Below are positions 20,148 through 28,731 of a stretch of 64,000 nucleotides of DNA, in pieces. Source of the DNA: Streptomyces sp. S.PB5 (GTDB lineage Bacteria; Actinomycetota; Actinomycetes; Streptomycetales; Streptomycetaceae); contig NZ_JAQMWP010000002.1 of NCBI RefSeq assembly GCF_030403745.1, positions 620,001 to 684,000 on the forward strand, given 5' to 3'. The stretch's first letter is position 1. Each line of letters opens with the position of its first letter. A program made the translations under genes and the position numbers. The notes below the pieces were generated by a model. That model worked only from the letters and a program-made list of their open reading frames with translations. It did not search any database and was not told where the DNA came from.

Positions 20148-21182
20148 TCAGGCAGGTTCGCCCAGGTCGCTTCCGGGAGCCGAGGCCGCAGGCGGGCCGG
20201 TCCGGTCCCGCGCCACCCATCCCCGCTCGTACGCGTGCCACCCCAGCTGCAGCCGGGTCGTCACCCCGCTGAGCTCCATCAGCCGCTTCACCCGGCGCTG
20301 CACGGTCCGCAGCCCCAGGTCGAGCTGTTTGGCGACGCTCGCGTCGGTCATCCCGGCCAGCAGCAGGGACAGCACCTCCAGATCGGTGCCGTCGGGGCCG
20401 TCCGCCTGCTCCTCGGTGACGCCGGAGGCTCCCAGCCGGAGCGGCAGCGCGTCCCGCCACACCGATTCGAACAGGGCCGACAGCAGCTCCAGCAGGCCGC
20501 TCGCGTGCACGACCAGTGCGGCGGGCTCCGCGGTGGGTGAGGTCAGCGGCACGAGGGCCTGGGCGCGGTCGGCGACGACCAGTTTGGTCGGTACGCGGTC
20601 CACGACCCGTACCTCCTCGTCGCGGCCCAGTGCGGCGGAGAGCTCGGTGATGCCGTGGGGGAGGTCCAGGACGGACCGCTCGACGGCGACGCGGTAGCGC
20701 ACGCCACGCCCGGCCGCCTGCTCCTCCGCGTCGTTCTCCATGCCCGAGACGACCGCCGGGTTACCGGTGACCAGCGCGCACACCTCCTCGCTCGCCCCGA
20801 GCTGGAGCTGGAGGAAGCGCTGGGCGACCGCGCTCGCGCCGCTCACCACCTCGACGAGGTCGTGCACGGCCGGTTCGGCGGCGGCCGCCCGGTACTCCTC
20901 GGCGAGCAGCGCCGCCGCCAGCCCGGCCTTCTCCAGCTCGTGCCGCCGCTGGGTGAGCAGTGCGCCGAGGGCCACGCCGGGCGGCGCGGCGACCCAGCGG
21001 CCGGGGCGGGCCGAGGACTGGGCCGCGAGTCCGTGCTGTTCCAGGCGGCGCAGGGCGCGCTCGGTGTCGTGCTCGGCGAGCGTCAGCCGCCGCGCGAGAT
21101 CCGGTACGTCGGCTGCGCCCACGGACACCAGCGCCCGGTACGCGGACTCGTGTCTCTCGTCCAGCCCCAGCGCGCCCAGCAT
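20148..21182 (-). CDS. TrmB/LuxR-type transcriptional regulator
   Basis: The 344-residue protein has an N-terminal TrmB-like winged helix (LGLDERHESAYRALVSVGAADVPDLARRLTLAEHDTERALRRLEQHGL), a middle sensor region and a C-terminal LuxR-type helix-turn-helix (LEVLSLLLAGMTDASVAKQLDLGLRTVQRRVKRLMELSGVTTRLQLG). Proteins of this layout occur widely in Streptomyces, often beside secreted proteases. GGGGAGGGG precedes the ATG at 21182; the frame continues far upstream only as antisense to the subtilase gene. It is divergent from that protease gene, so it may control it; this is inferred from position only. Confidence 0.85.
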   Translation of the reverse strand: MLGALGLDERHESAYRALVSVGAADVPDLARRLTLAEHDTERALRRLEQHGLAAQSSARPGRWVAAPPGVALGALLTQRRHELEKAGLAAALLAEEYRAAAAEPAVHDLVEVVSGASAVAQRFLQLQLGASEEVCALVTGNPAVVSGMENDAEEQAAGRGVRYRVAVERSVLDLPHGITELSAALGRDEEVRVVDRVPTKLVVADRAQALVPLTSPTAEPAALVVHASGLLELLSALFESVWRDALPLRLGASGVTEEQADGPDGTDLEVLSLLLAGMTDASVAKQLDLGLRTVQRRVKRLMELSGVTTRLQLGWHAYERGWVARDRTGPPAASAPGSDLGEPA

Positions 21183-21407
21183 CGAACAGCCCCTCCCCAG
21201 TGGTGCCGTGGCGGAAATCGGCCACGGCGCAAACCCGCCTCGGCACATCATCGCCGCACCAGCCGTCACTCTGCCAAGGTGGCGCCACCGCAGCATCAAC
21301 CACCGTCCGTAATGCCCCTCTTGGGCTCCTTCGGCCTGCGCGTTTCGCGTGCGCGGGCGGTTCGCAGGCAGTCCACGGGCATACGGCGACACGGCAGGAG
21401 AGCGATC

Positions 21408-24400
21408 TTGGCGAGAGCGATACGCCGGACGGCCCTGGGGGCGGCGACCGCCGCCGTCCTGGCCGTCACGACCGCCGCGCCCACCCACGCGGCCGAGGCA
21501 CCAAGGCCGCTGACCGGCAGCCGGGCCACCCCCGGCTCCGGCTCCGTCGTCACCCTGGTCACCGGCGACCGGGTGCTCGTCACGCCGGGCGGGGCCGTCG
21601 CCCTGCCCGGCGAGGACGGCACGACTCCCTTCACCCAGACCCGCCAGTCCGGCGACGATCTGTACGTCTATCCCGAGGGCGCGATCGAGGCGCTCGCCGC
21701 GGGCCGCGTCGACGAGGAGCTCTTCAACGTCACCGGTCTGGTCCGGCAGGGCTACGACGACGCCCACAGCGACTCCCTTCCGCTGATCGCGACCTACGAC
21801 CGGGCCGTCACCGCCCGCAGCGTGCCGAAGACCCCGCGCGGCGCCGAACGCGACCTCGTCCTCGACTCGATCGACGGTGTCGCCCTCGACGCGGACAAGA
21901 AGAAGGCCGACGTCTTCTGGGCCGATGTGACCAACGGGTCCGTGGCGAAGCTCTGGCTCGACGCCAAGGTCGAGGCCACCCTGGACCGGTCGACCCGGCA
22001 GGTCCACGCCCCGGAGGCATGGGCCGCCGGCTACGACGGCAAGGGCACCAAGGTCGCCGTCCTCGACACGGGCGTCGACGCCGACCACCCCGACCTCAAG
22101 GGCCGTATCACCGCGTCCCGGAACTTCACGGACTCCGCCGACGCCGACGACCACCAGGGCCACGGCACCCACACCACCTCCACCGTCGGCGGCACCGGCG
22201 CGGCGAGCGACGGCAGGAAGAAGGGCGTCGCCCCGGGCGCGGACCTCCTCAACGGCAAGGTCCTGAACGACTACGGCTACGGCGAGACCTCGTGGATCAT
22301 CGCCGGCATGCAGTGGGCGGTCGACCAGGGTGCCGACGTCGTCTCGATGAGCCTCGGCAACCCGGACCGGACCGACTGCACCGACCCGATGGCCCAGGCC
22401 ACCGAGGAACTCGCGAAGTCGAGCACGGACACCCTCTTCGTCATCGCCGCCGGCAACACCGGCCCCGGCAACAACACGGTCTCCTCGCCCGGTTGCGCCC
22501 CGAGCGTCCTCACCGTCGGCGCCGTCGACCGCGACGACTCCACCGCCGACTTCTCCAGCCGCGGCCCGGCCTACGCCTCCCACACCCTCAAGCCCGAGAT
22601 CACCGCCCCGGGCGTCGCCATCTCCGCCGCGGCGGCGGGCGGCCGCGGCGTCTACGCGTACCAGTCCATGAGCGGTACGTCGATGGCGACCCCGCATGTC
22701 GCGGGTGCCGCCGCCGTCCTGAAGCAGCGTCACCCCGACTGGAGCGCCCGGCAGCTCAAGGCGGCCCTGGTCTCGTCGGCCGACGCGGACATCCCGGGCG
22801 ACGTCCGTGAGACGGGCGCCGGACGCCTCGACGTGAAGGCGGCGACCGACCAGACGGTACTGGGCGCCTCCGCCGTCCAGGCCGGCTCCTTCAACTGGCC
22901 GCAGGACAGCAGCGATCGCACCACGGTCTCCGTCCCCTACACCAACACCACCGACAAGGCGGTGGAGTTGAGGCTGTCGGTGGCCGGGGTCACCGGCAAC
23001 GACGGCTCCACCGTCCGCTCGCCCGTCGCCCGCCTGGGCGCCGGACCGGTCAGGATCCCGGCGGGCGGGACGGTCGAGGTCCCGCTCCGCATCGACCCGA
23101 CCGCGACCCTCAAGCGCGCTCAGTACGGCGACATCACGGGCCGGATCCTGGCGACGGCCGACGACGGCACCTCGGTCTCCACCCCCTTCGCGCTCTACGT
23201 CCAGCCGGAGACGGTCACCCTCCGCGTCAAACTGATCGACCGCCTCGGCGACCCCGCGACCGGCTCCTCCTCCGTCGACCTCATCGGCACCGACGACGCG
23301 AGCGGTGAGCGCCGCTTCAACGACGGGGCGACGGACCAGACGTACGAGATCCGCCCCGGCAGCTACTTCCTCTCCAGCTTCATCACCACACCGGAGACCG
23401 ACGGAACCCTGCTCGACTCCCTCTCCTATCTGGCCCGTCCGCAGCTGGAGATCCGCGGCGACACGACCGTCGTCCTGGACGCCCGCAAGGCCCACCGCCT
23501 CAGCGTGCGGACGGACCGGCCGTCCGAACTGCGCGCCGTCACGCTCGGTTTCGCCCGCTCGTGGGACGACACCTGGCTGCACGGCGGCACCGCGGCGGCC
23601 GGGCGCTCGGTGCGCGGCTACTACGCCTCCGTGACCGGCAGGGCCACCGACGGCACCTTCGAGTTCGACAGCTTCTGGCGCGCGGCGGCCCCGCAGATCA
23701 CCGAACTCGCCGTCGTGGGCGGCCGACAGCTCCACCCGGTCACCGCGTCCACCAGCTCGGCCAACCTCGACGGCAAGGGGCAGGCGCCGCTCTTCGACGC
23801 CAAGTCCGGTACGGAGGAGGAACTTTCAGGAGCCGACGGAAAGATCGCGCTCGTGAAGCTGGAGGACAGCGGCAGCGCGTACGAGGTCGCGACGCGGGCG
23901 AAGGCGGCCGGTGCGGTGGCGGTGCTCGGCTATCGCGAGGCGCCGGGCCGCTGGTATCCGTCGGCGGGCTTCACCGGCGGCGAGCTGCCGGTCCTCGGCA
24001 TCCCGACGGACGAGGCACGGGAATTGCTCGCAGTAAATAACGTGACCCTGCGGTGGACGGCCATGGCGAAGAGCCCGTACGTCTACAGCCTCGCCCACCC
24101 GGAGACGGGCCCGGTCCAAGGCGACCGCACCTACCGTGTCCGGGACCGCGAACTGGCGGCGACGACAGCGACGTACAACTCGATGGCCGGTACCGCCACC
24201 GACCACATCGATCTGCAGTCGATGACCCGCCCGAGCGGACTGGCCGGCTACTTCGGTGAGATCGAGACGGTCCCCGCGCCCTTCCGGCGCACCGAGTTCC
24301 ACACGCCCGGCAGCACCGGCTGGCAGCACGAGGTGTCCAGCAGCTTCCCCTGGGGCGAGTTCATGATCGACCCCGTGCGGACGTACGAGAAGGGGGAGAA

Positions 24401-25100
24401 GCGGACGGAGGAGTGGTACGGCGGCGTCCTGTCGCCGGTGACCCCGCTCGACCCCGAGGGCGAACAGGCGCTCGCCGCGGAACGCCAGGGCGATCTGATC
24501 GGCGTGGCGCCCGGCTTCTGGGGCGACGGCCAACACCAGGGCGTCCAGGGCAGCTTCGGCGACATCGGCAGCATGCTGCTGAAGCGGGACGGTGAGGTGA
24601 TCGGCGACAGTCCCTACCCGTTCGGGGTGTTCACCGTCCCCGCGGACCCGGGTGACTACGAACTCACCCTCGACACCGCCAAGTTCGGCGCCCCGGCCCG
24701 CGCGTGGAAGCGCTCGACGGAGACCTCGACGACCTGGTCCTTCCGCTCGGCGCTCGACGAGAACGCCTACTCGCAGGGCATCCCGCTCCTGTTCCCGCGC
24801 TACGACCTCCCGGAGGACGGCCTCAAGACACTCGCCGCCGAGAAGGGCCGGATCGTACTGACGGCGACCGGCCACGCGGGGTACCGGCCCGGCGAGTTGA
24901 CCTCGGTGAAGCTGGCGTACTCGTACGACGGCGGGGCGAGCTGGACGCCGGCGCGGACGGCGAAGAAGGGCGCTGTGTGGGAGGCGTACGTCGACCACAG
25001 CGCGGCGACAGGCAAGCAGGTCACACTCAGGACCGACTTGACCGACGCCAACGGCAACTCGGTCAGCCAGACCGTGGTCCGGGCCTACGACGTGCGTTAG
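21408..25100 (+). CDS. Secreted S8 family serine protease (subtilase) with PA domain
   Basis: The 1230-residue protein begins at TTG 21408 with GGCAGGAG just upstream and a clear Sec signal peptide (ARAIRRTALGAATAAVLAVTTAAPTHAAEA). The mature protein has a propeptide, then the catalytic triad: Asp in VAVLDTGVDADHPDLKG, His in GHGTHTTSTVGG and Ser in MSGTSMATPHVAGAAAVL. A PA-like insert (KIALVKLEDSGSAYEVATRAKAAGAVAVLGYRE) and a long C-terminal all-beta region follow. It degrades protein outside the cell. A longer in-frame ATG at 21312 would bury the signal peptide, so TTG is preferred. It is monocistronic, with a strong terminator behind it. Confidence 0.9.
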   Translation: MARAIRRTALGAATAAVLAVTTAAPTHAAEAPRPLTGSRATPGSGSVVTLVTGDRVLVTPGGAVALPGEDGTTPFTQTRQSGDDLYVYPEGAIEALAAGRVDEELFNVTGLVRQGYDDAHSDSLPLIATYDRAVTARSVPKTPRGAERDLVLDSIDGVALDADKKKADVFWADVTNGSVAKLWLDAKVEATLDRSTRQVHAPEAWAAGYDGKGTKVAVLDTGVDADHPDLKGRITASRNFTDSADADDHQGHGTHTTSTVGGTGAASDGRKKGVAPGADLLNGKVLNDYGYGETSWIIAGMQWAVDQGADVVSMSLGNPDRTDCTDPMAQATEELAKSSTDTLFVIAAGNTGPGNNTVSSPGCAPSVLTVGAVDRDDSTADFSSRGPAYASHTLKPEITAPGVAISAAAAGGRGVYAYQSMSGTSMATPHVAGAAAVLKQRHPDWSARQLKAALVSSADADIPGDVRETGAGRLDVKAATDQTVLGASAVQAGSFNWPQDSSDRTTVSVPYTNTTDKAVELRLSVAGVTGNDGSTVRSPVARLGAGPVRIPAGGTVEVPLRIDPTATLKRAQYGDITGRILATADDGTSVSTPFALYVQPETVTLRVKLIDRLGDPATGSSSVDLIGTDDASGERRFNDGATDQTYEIRPGSYFLSSFITTPETDGTLLDSLSYLARPQLEIRGDTTVVLDARKAHRLSVRTDRPSELRAVTLGFARSWDDTWLHGGTAAAGRSVRGYYASVTGRATDGTFEFDSFWRAAAPQITELAVVGGRQLHPVTASTSSANLDGKGQAPLFDAKSGTEEELSGADGKIALVKLEDSGSAYEVATRAKAAGAVAVLGYREAPGRWYPSAGFTGGELPVLGIPTDEARELLAVNNVTLRWTAMAKSPYVYSLAHPETGPVQGDRTYRVRDRELAATTATYNSMAGTATDHIDLQSMTRPSGLAGYFGEIETVPAPFRRTEFHTPGSTGWQHEVSSSFPWGEFMIDPVRTYEKGEKRTEEWYGGVLSPVTPLDPEGEQALAAERQGDLIGVAPGFWGDGQHQGVQGSFGDIGSMLLKRDGEVIGDSPYPFGVFTVPADPGDYELTLDTAKFGAPARAWKRSTETSTTWSFRSALDENAYSQGIPLLFPRYDLPEDGLKTLAAEKGRIVLTATGHAGYRPGELTSVKLAYSYDGGASWTPARTAKKGAVWEAYVDHSAATGKQVTLRTDLTDANGNSVSQTVVRAYDVR

Positions 25101-25133
25101 CGCGTCAGGGGATGCAGGTCCGGGTCACCCGGT

Positions 25134-25184
25134 GTCGCCGGGCGGTTCTCCCGTGGGGGGTGGAGCCGCCCGGCGACGCTTTTC
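25134..25184 (+). terminator. Strong terminator after the subtilase
   Basis: GTCGCCGGGCGG (25134-25145) pairs perfectly with CCGCCCGGCGAC (25166-25177) and is followed by GCTTTT. The 12 base-pair stem lies 34 bases after the stop codon. Confidence 0.9.
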
Positions 25185-25280
25185 GTACGACCGTTCCCCG
25201 ACTCACCCGCTCTGCGGCGAGCCGCCGCTTTTTCCGGATGCCCCGTTTTCATCCGGCCCGTGCGGTGGACAATTAGGGGC

Positions 25281-26672
25281 ATGAGCCAGCAGGGGGGAAG
25301 GCCCACCGGTCACGAGGACGACTGGTGGGGTCAGCTGTACGACGACGACACCGAGGACGCGGGCCCCACCGCCGCGCCCGACTCACTGGACGACAGGTTC
25401 GCGTCGGCGGCGGACACGGTGAACACGGGGGTGGCGGTACCGCCACCGAGGGCGGCGGACTCCGGACTTACTGAGCGTTCTGAACCTCCCGAGCCTTTTG
25501 CATCTGCCGAGCCTGCGGGCAGTCGTGCCGCTGGGGCGGCACGGGTGGGTGCTGGGGGTCCCCCCTCTGGGGGAGGCACCCCGCAAGCGCGGGCGAGCGA
25601 GACCCACCCGCCCACCGAAGACCAGGGTGACGAGGAACCCCCGTCCACTGAAGCGCCCCCCATCCGCACAGCAACCCGCCTCGACATCCCCACCATCCCT
25701 CCCGCCACCCCCGTCGACTACGTAGGCTCCGGCCCCCCGACCTACGACGCGGAACCCACCGCCCTCCCACCCGCGGACCCCGACGACCTGGACGACCTCG
25801 TCGCCGACACCGTCCTCGACGGCGCCCGCTACGGCAGCTCCACCCTCCGCGCCGCCTCCGTCCGAGGCGACTCCGCCCGCTTCCGGGGCGAACCCCGCAG
25901 GGACTCCCTCCTCACCGCCCGCTTCGGCACCGGCGACCAGGCCCTGGTCCTCGTCGCGATGGCGACCGGCGCCCGGGCCACCCCCGGCGCCCACCGGGCC
26001 GCCGCGGAGGCCTGCCACTGGATCGGCCGGGCGGTCGGCCGCAGCCACGCACGGCTCGCCGAGGACATCCGGGCCGCCCGCCGCGGCGACCTGAAGTCGG
26101 GCCTGCACCGCCTCACCGACCGCAGCCTCGGCAAACTCCGCGCCAGCGCCGCGGAACAGGGCCTCGACCCGGAGGAGTACTCCGCGACCCTGCGCTGCCT
26201 GCTCCTCCCCGCCGACCTCCACTGCCGTACACGCGTGTTCTTCGGCGTAGGCGCGGGCGGACTGTTCCGGCTGAGGGACGGCGAGTGGCAGGACATAGAG
26301 CCCCGCATCACCGACACCACCGGCGAACCGGTCGTCGGCTTCGGCTCGCTCCCCGCGGAGACCCCCGAGGGCGACCGCCTCACCATGGACCTCGGCATCC
26401 CCACCCCGCCCAGCCCTTACGAGGCCGCCCCCGAACCACCCCGCGAACCCTTCCGCTTCCGCGCCTCGGTAGCCCGCCCGGGTGACACGCTCCTGATGTG
26501 CAGCGGCGGCCTGGCGGAGCCGCTGCGCGGTGAACCTGAGCTGTGCGAGTACCTGACGGGCAGGTGGTCAGGGCCCACCCCGCCCGGCCTCGCCGCGTTC
26601 CTCGCCGACACCCAGGTACGGGTGAAGGGCTACGCCGACGACCGTACGGCCGCCGCCGTGTGGGAGGCGTGA
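25281..26672 (+). CDS. PP2C-like protein with degraded metal-binding motif
   Basis: The 463-residue protein has an acidic, Pro/Gly/Ala-rich N-terminal 180 residues with no fold that I can see. A PPM phosphatase-like domain follows (RYGSSTLRAASVRGDSARFRGEPRRDSLLTARFG, then GDQALVLVAMATGARATPG, RVFFGVGAGGLFRLRDGEWQDI, PGDTLLMCSGGLAEPLRG). The expected DG-x-GG metal motif reads VAMATGA and the N-terminal Asp pattern is altered, so it may be a pseudophosphatase. Residues about 80-100 are encoded by a GC-rich palindromic element. ATG at 25281 was chosen; AGGGGC is close upstream. It ends 27 bases before poxB. Confidence 0.7.
   Translation: MSQQGGRPTGHEDDWWGQLYDDDTEDAGPTAAPDSLDDRFASAADTVNTGVAVPPPRAADSGLTERSEPPEPFASAEPAGSRAAGAARVGAGGPPSGGGTPQARASETHPPTEDQGDEEPPSTEAPPIRTATRLDIPTIPPATPVDYVGSGPPTYDAEPTALPPADPDDLDDLVADTVLDGARYGSSTLRAASVRGDSARFRGEPRRDSLLTARFGTGDQALVLVAMATGARATPGAHRAAAEACHWIGRAVGRSHARLAEDIRAARRGDLKSGLHRLTDRSLGKLRASAAEQGLDPEEYSATLRCLLLPADLHCRTRVFFGVGAGGLFRLRDGEWQDIEPRITDTTGEPVVGFGSLPAETPEGDRLTMDLGIPTPPSPYEAAPEPPREPFRFRASVARPGDTLLMCSGGLAEPLRGEPELCEYLTGRWSGPTPPGLAAFLADTQVRVKGYADDRTAAAVWEA
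25524..25576. repeat. Short palindromic elements inserted in the PP2C-like gene
   Basis: CGTGCCGC-TGGG-GCGGCACG (25524-25543) is a perfect 8 base-pair hairpin. It is followed by GGGGGTCCCCCCT (25554-25566), CT and GGGGGAGG (25569-25576). The second piece has the same ends as the element at 56119-56162 and lacks 21 internal bases. Both lie in frame in a disordered linker. Confidence 0.55.
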
Positions 26673-26699
26673 CGGCGGGGGTTGTGGATTGATGGACCC

Positions 26700-28442
26700 A
26701 TGGCCAAGCAGAACGTCGCCGAACAGTTCGTCGACATCCTCGTCCGCGCCGGAGTCGAGCGCCTCTACGGCGTCGTCGGCGACAGCCTCAACCCCGTCGT
26801 CGACGCCGTGCGCCGCAACGCCGCCATCGACTGGGTGCATGTCCGCCACGAGGAGACCGCCGCCTTCGCCGCGGGCGCCGAGGCCCAGATCACCGGGAAG
26901 CTGGCGGCCTGCGCCGGTTCCTGCGGCCCCGGGAACCTGCACCTCATCAACGGCCTGTACGACGCCCACCGGTCCATGGCCCCGGTCCTCGCCCTCGCCT
27001 CGCACATCCCCTCCAGCGAGATCGGCCTCGGCTACTTCCAGGAAACCCACCCCGACCAGCTGTTCCGCGAGTGCAGCCACTACAGCGAACTGATCTCCAA
27101 CCCCAAGCAGATGCCGAGGCTGCTTCAGACCGCCATCCAGCACGCGGTCGGACGCAGCGGCGTCAGTGTCGTGTCGCTCCCCGGAGACATCGCCGACGAC
27201 CCCGCCCCGGACAAGCCCCTGGAGACCGCCCTCGTCACCTCCCGGCCCACGGTCCGCCCCGGCGACACCGAGATCGACCGCCTCGTCGAGATGATCGACG
27301 CGGCCGACAAGGTCACCCTCTTCTGCGGCAGCGGCACCGCCGGCGCGCACACCGAGGTCATGGAGTTCGCGCAGAGGATCAAGTCCCCGGTGGGACACGC
27401 CCTCCGCGGCAAGGAGCACATCCAGTACGACAACCCCTACGACGTCGGCATGAGCGGACTGCTCGGCTACGGCGCCGCGTACGAGGCCACCCACGAGTGC
27501 GACCTGCTGATCCTGCTGGGCACCGACTTCCCGTACAACGCCTTCCTCCCCGACGACGTCAGGATCGCCCAAGTCGATGTCCGCCCCGAGCACCTGGGCC
27601 GCCGCTCCAAGCTCGACCTCGCGGTGTGGGGCGATGTGAAGGAGACGCTGCGCTGTCTGACTCCGCGGGTGCGGGAGAAGCAGAACCGGCGCTTCCTCGA
27701 CAAGATGCTCAAGAAGCACGCCGACGCACTGGAGGGCGTCGTCAAGGCGTACACCCGCAAGGTCGACAAGCACGTCCCGGTCCACCCCGAGTACGTGGCC
27801 TCCGTGCTCGACGAACTCGCCGACGACGACGCGGTGTTCACGGTCGACACCGGCATGTGCAACGTCTGGGCCGCCCGTTACATCTCACCCAACGGCCGCC
27901 GCCGCATCATCGGCTCCTTCTCCCACGGCTCGATGGCCAACGCGCTGCCGATGGCCATCGGCGCCCAGTTCGTCGACCGGAGGCGGCAGGTCGTGTCGAT
28001 GTCCGGCGACGGCGGATTCACCATGCTGATGGGCGACTTCCTGACGCTGGTGCAGTACGACCTCCCCGTGAAGGTCGTCCTCTTCAACAACTCCTCCCTG
28101 AGCATGGTCGAGTTGGAGATGCTGGTGGCGGGCCTGCCCTCCTACGGCACCACCAACAAGAACCCCGACTTCGCCGCCGTCGCCCGCGCCTGCGGTGCCT
28201 ACGGCGTGCGCGTCGAGAAGCCCAAACAGCTCGCGGGCGCGCTGAAAGACGCCTTCAAGCACAAGGGCCCCGCCCTCGTCGACGTCGTCACCGACCCCAA
28301 CGCCCTCTCCATCCCACCGAAGATCAGCACCGAGATGGTCACCGGCTTCGCCCTCTCCGCCTCGAAGATCGTCCTCGACGGCGGCGTGGGACGGATGCTC
28401 CAGATGGCGCGGTCCAACCTGCGCAACGTGCCCCGGCCTTAG
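26700..28442 (+). CDS. poxB: Pyruvate dehydrogenase (quinone) / TPP-dependent PoxB-like enzyme
   Basis: The 580-residue protein has the three thiamine-diphosphate enzyme domains: N-terminal pyrimidine-binding (VERLYGVVGDSLNPVVDAV, with Glu in HVRHEETAAFAAGA and CAGSCGPGNLHLINGLYDA), a central domain, and C-terminal diphosphate-binding MSGDGGFTMLMGDFLTLVQYDLPVKVVLFNN. The sequence is close to PoxB-type pyruvate oxidases that pass electrons to quinone and form acetate, acting peripherally on the membrane. ATG at 26700 is chosen; GGCGGGGG lies upstream. Its stop TAG overlaps the TAA of the convergent 92-residue gene. Acetolactate synthase is less likely, because no small subunit is present. Confidence 0.85.
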   Translation: MAKQNVAEQFVDILVRAGVERLYGVVGDSLNPVVDAVRRNAAIDWVHVRHEETAAFAAGAEAQITGKLAACAGSCGPGNLHLINGLYDAHRSMAPVLALASHIPSSEIGLGYFQETHPDQLFRECSHYSELISNPKQMPRLLQTAIQHAVGRSGVSVVSLPGDIADDPAPDKPLETALVTSRPTVRPGDTEIDRLVEMIDAADKVTLFCGSGTAGAHTEVMEFAQRIKSPVGHALRGKEHIQYDNPYDVGMSGLLGYGAAYEATHECDLLILLGTDFPYNAFLPDDVRIAQVDVRPEHLGRRSKLDLAVWGDVKETLRCLTPRVREKQNRRFLDKMLKKHADALEGVVKAYTRKVDKHVPVHPEYVASVLDELADDDAVFTVDTGMCNVWAARYISPNGRRRIIGSFSHGSMANALPMAIGAQFVDRRRQVVSMSGDGGFTMLMGDFLTLVQYDLPVKVVLFNNSSLSMVELEMLVAGLPSYGTTNKNPDFAAVARACGAYGVRVEKPKQLAGALKDAFKHKGPALVDVVTDPNALSIPPKISTEMVTGFALSASKIVLDGGVGRMLQMARSNLRNVPRP

Positions 28443-28717
28443 GGCCGCTGCCGGTCGGCCGGCCGCGCGGCCGGTACGAACAGGCTCAGCCGGTACGTGG
28501 TCGGATGCGCCAGCCGCCCGCAGAGCACGTCGATCCGGGTCAGCTCCCAGTCGATCGGCTCCTCGGCGGAACGCAGCGCGCGCAGCCGCGCATGCCACTT
28601 GGACTCGTCCTGGGTTTCGAACAGCACGGTCCAGTCGCCCGTGCCGGGAGCCGTACGTGCCGCGGACCGCCGGCTCAAATCCTGCTGCCGGCGCTTCCTC
28701 TTCCCCTGTCCTGGCAT
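28439..28717 (-). CDS. Small conserved-type hypothetical protein (92 residues)
   Basis: The protein starts MPGQGKRKRRQQDLSRR, a strongly basic N-terminus, and continues GDWTVLFETQDESKWHARLRALRSAEEPIDWELTRIDVLCGRLAHPTTYRLSLFV, a compact region with alternating polar and hydrophobic residues. I do not recognise a family. It begins 14 bases after the stop of the Xre-type regulator on the same strand, so it is probably co-transcribed. Its stop overlaps the stop of poxB. Confidence 0.6.
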   Translation of the reverse strand: MPGQGKRKRRQQDLSRRSAARTAPGTGDWTVLFETQDESKWHARLRALRSAEEPIDWELTRIDVLCGRLAHPTTYRLSLFVPAARPADRQRP

Positions 28718-28731
28718 CCGTCGGCCCCGCC

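Noticed and set aside
20148..23735. Very long minus-strand frame running from the TrmB/LuxR gene through the subtilase
   Set aside because: Only the first 344 codons' worth (to 21182) has a ribosome site and a recognised fold; the rest is antisense to the protease.
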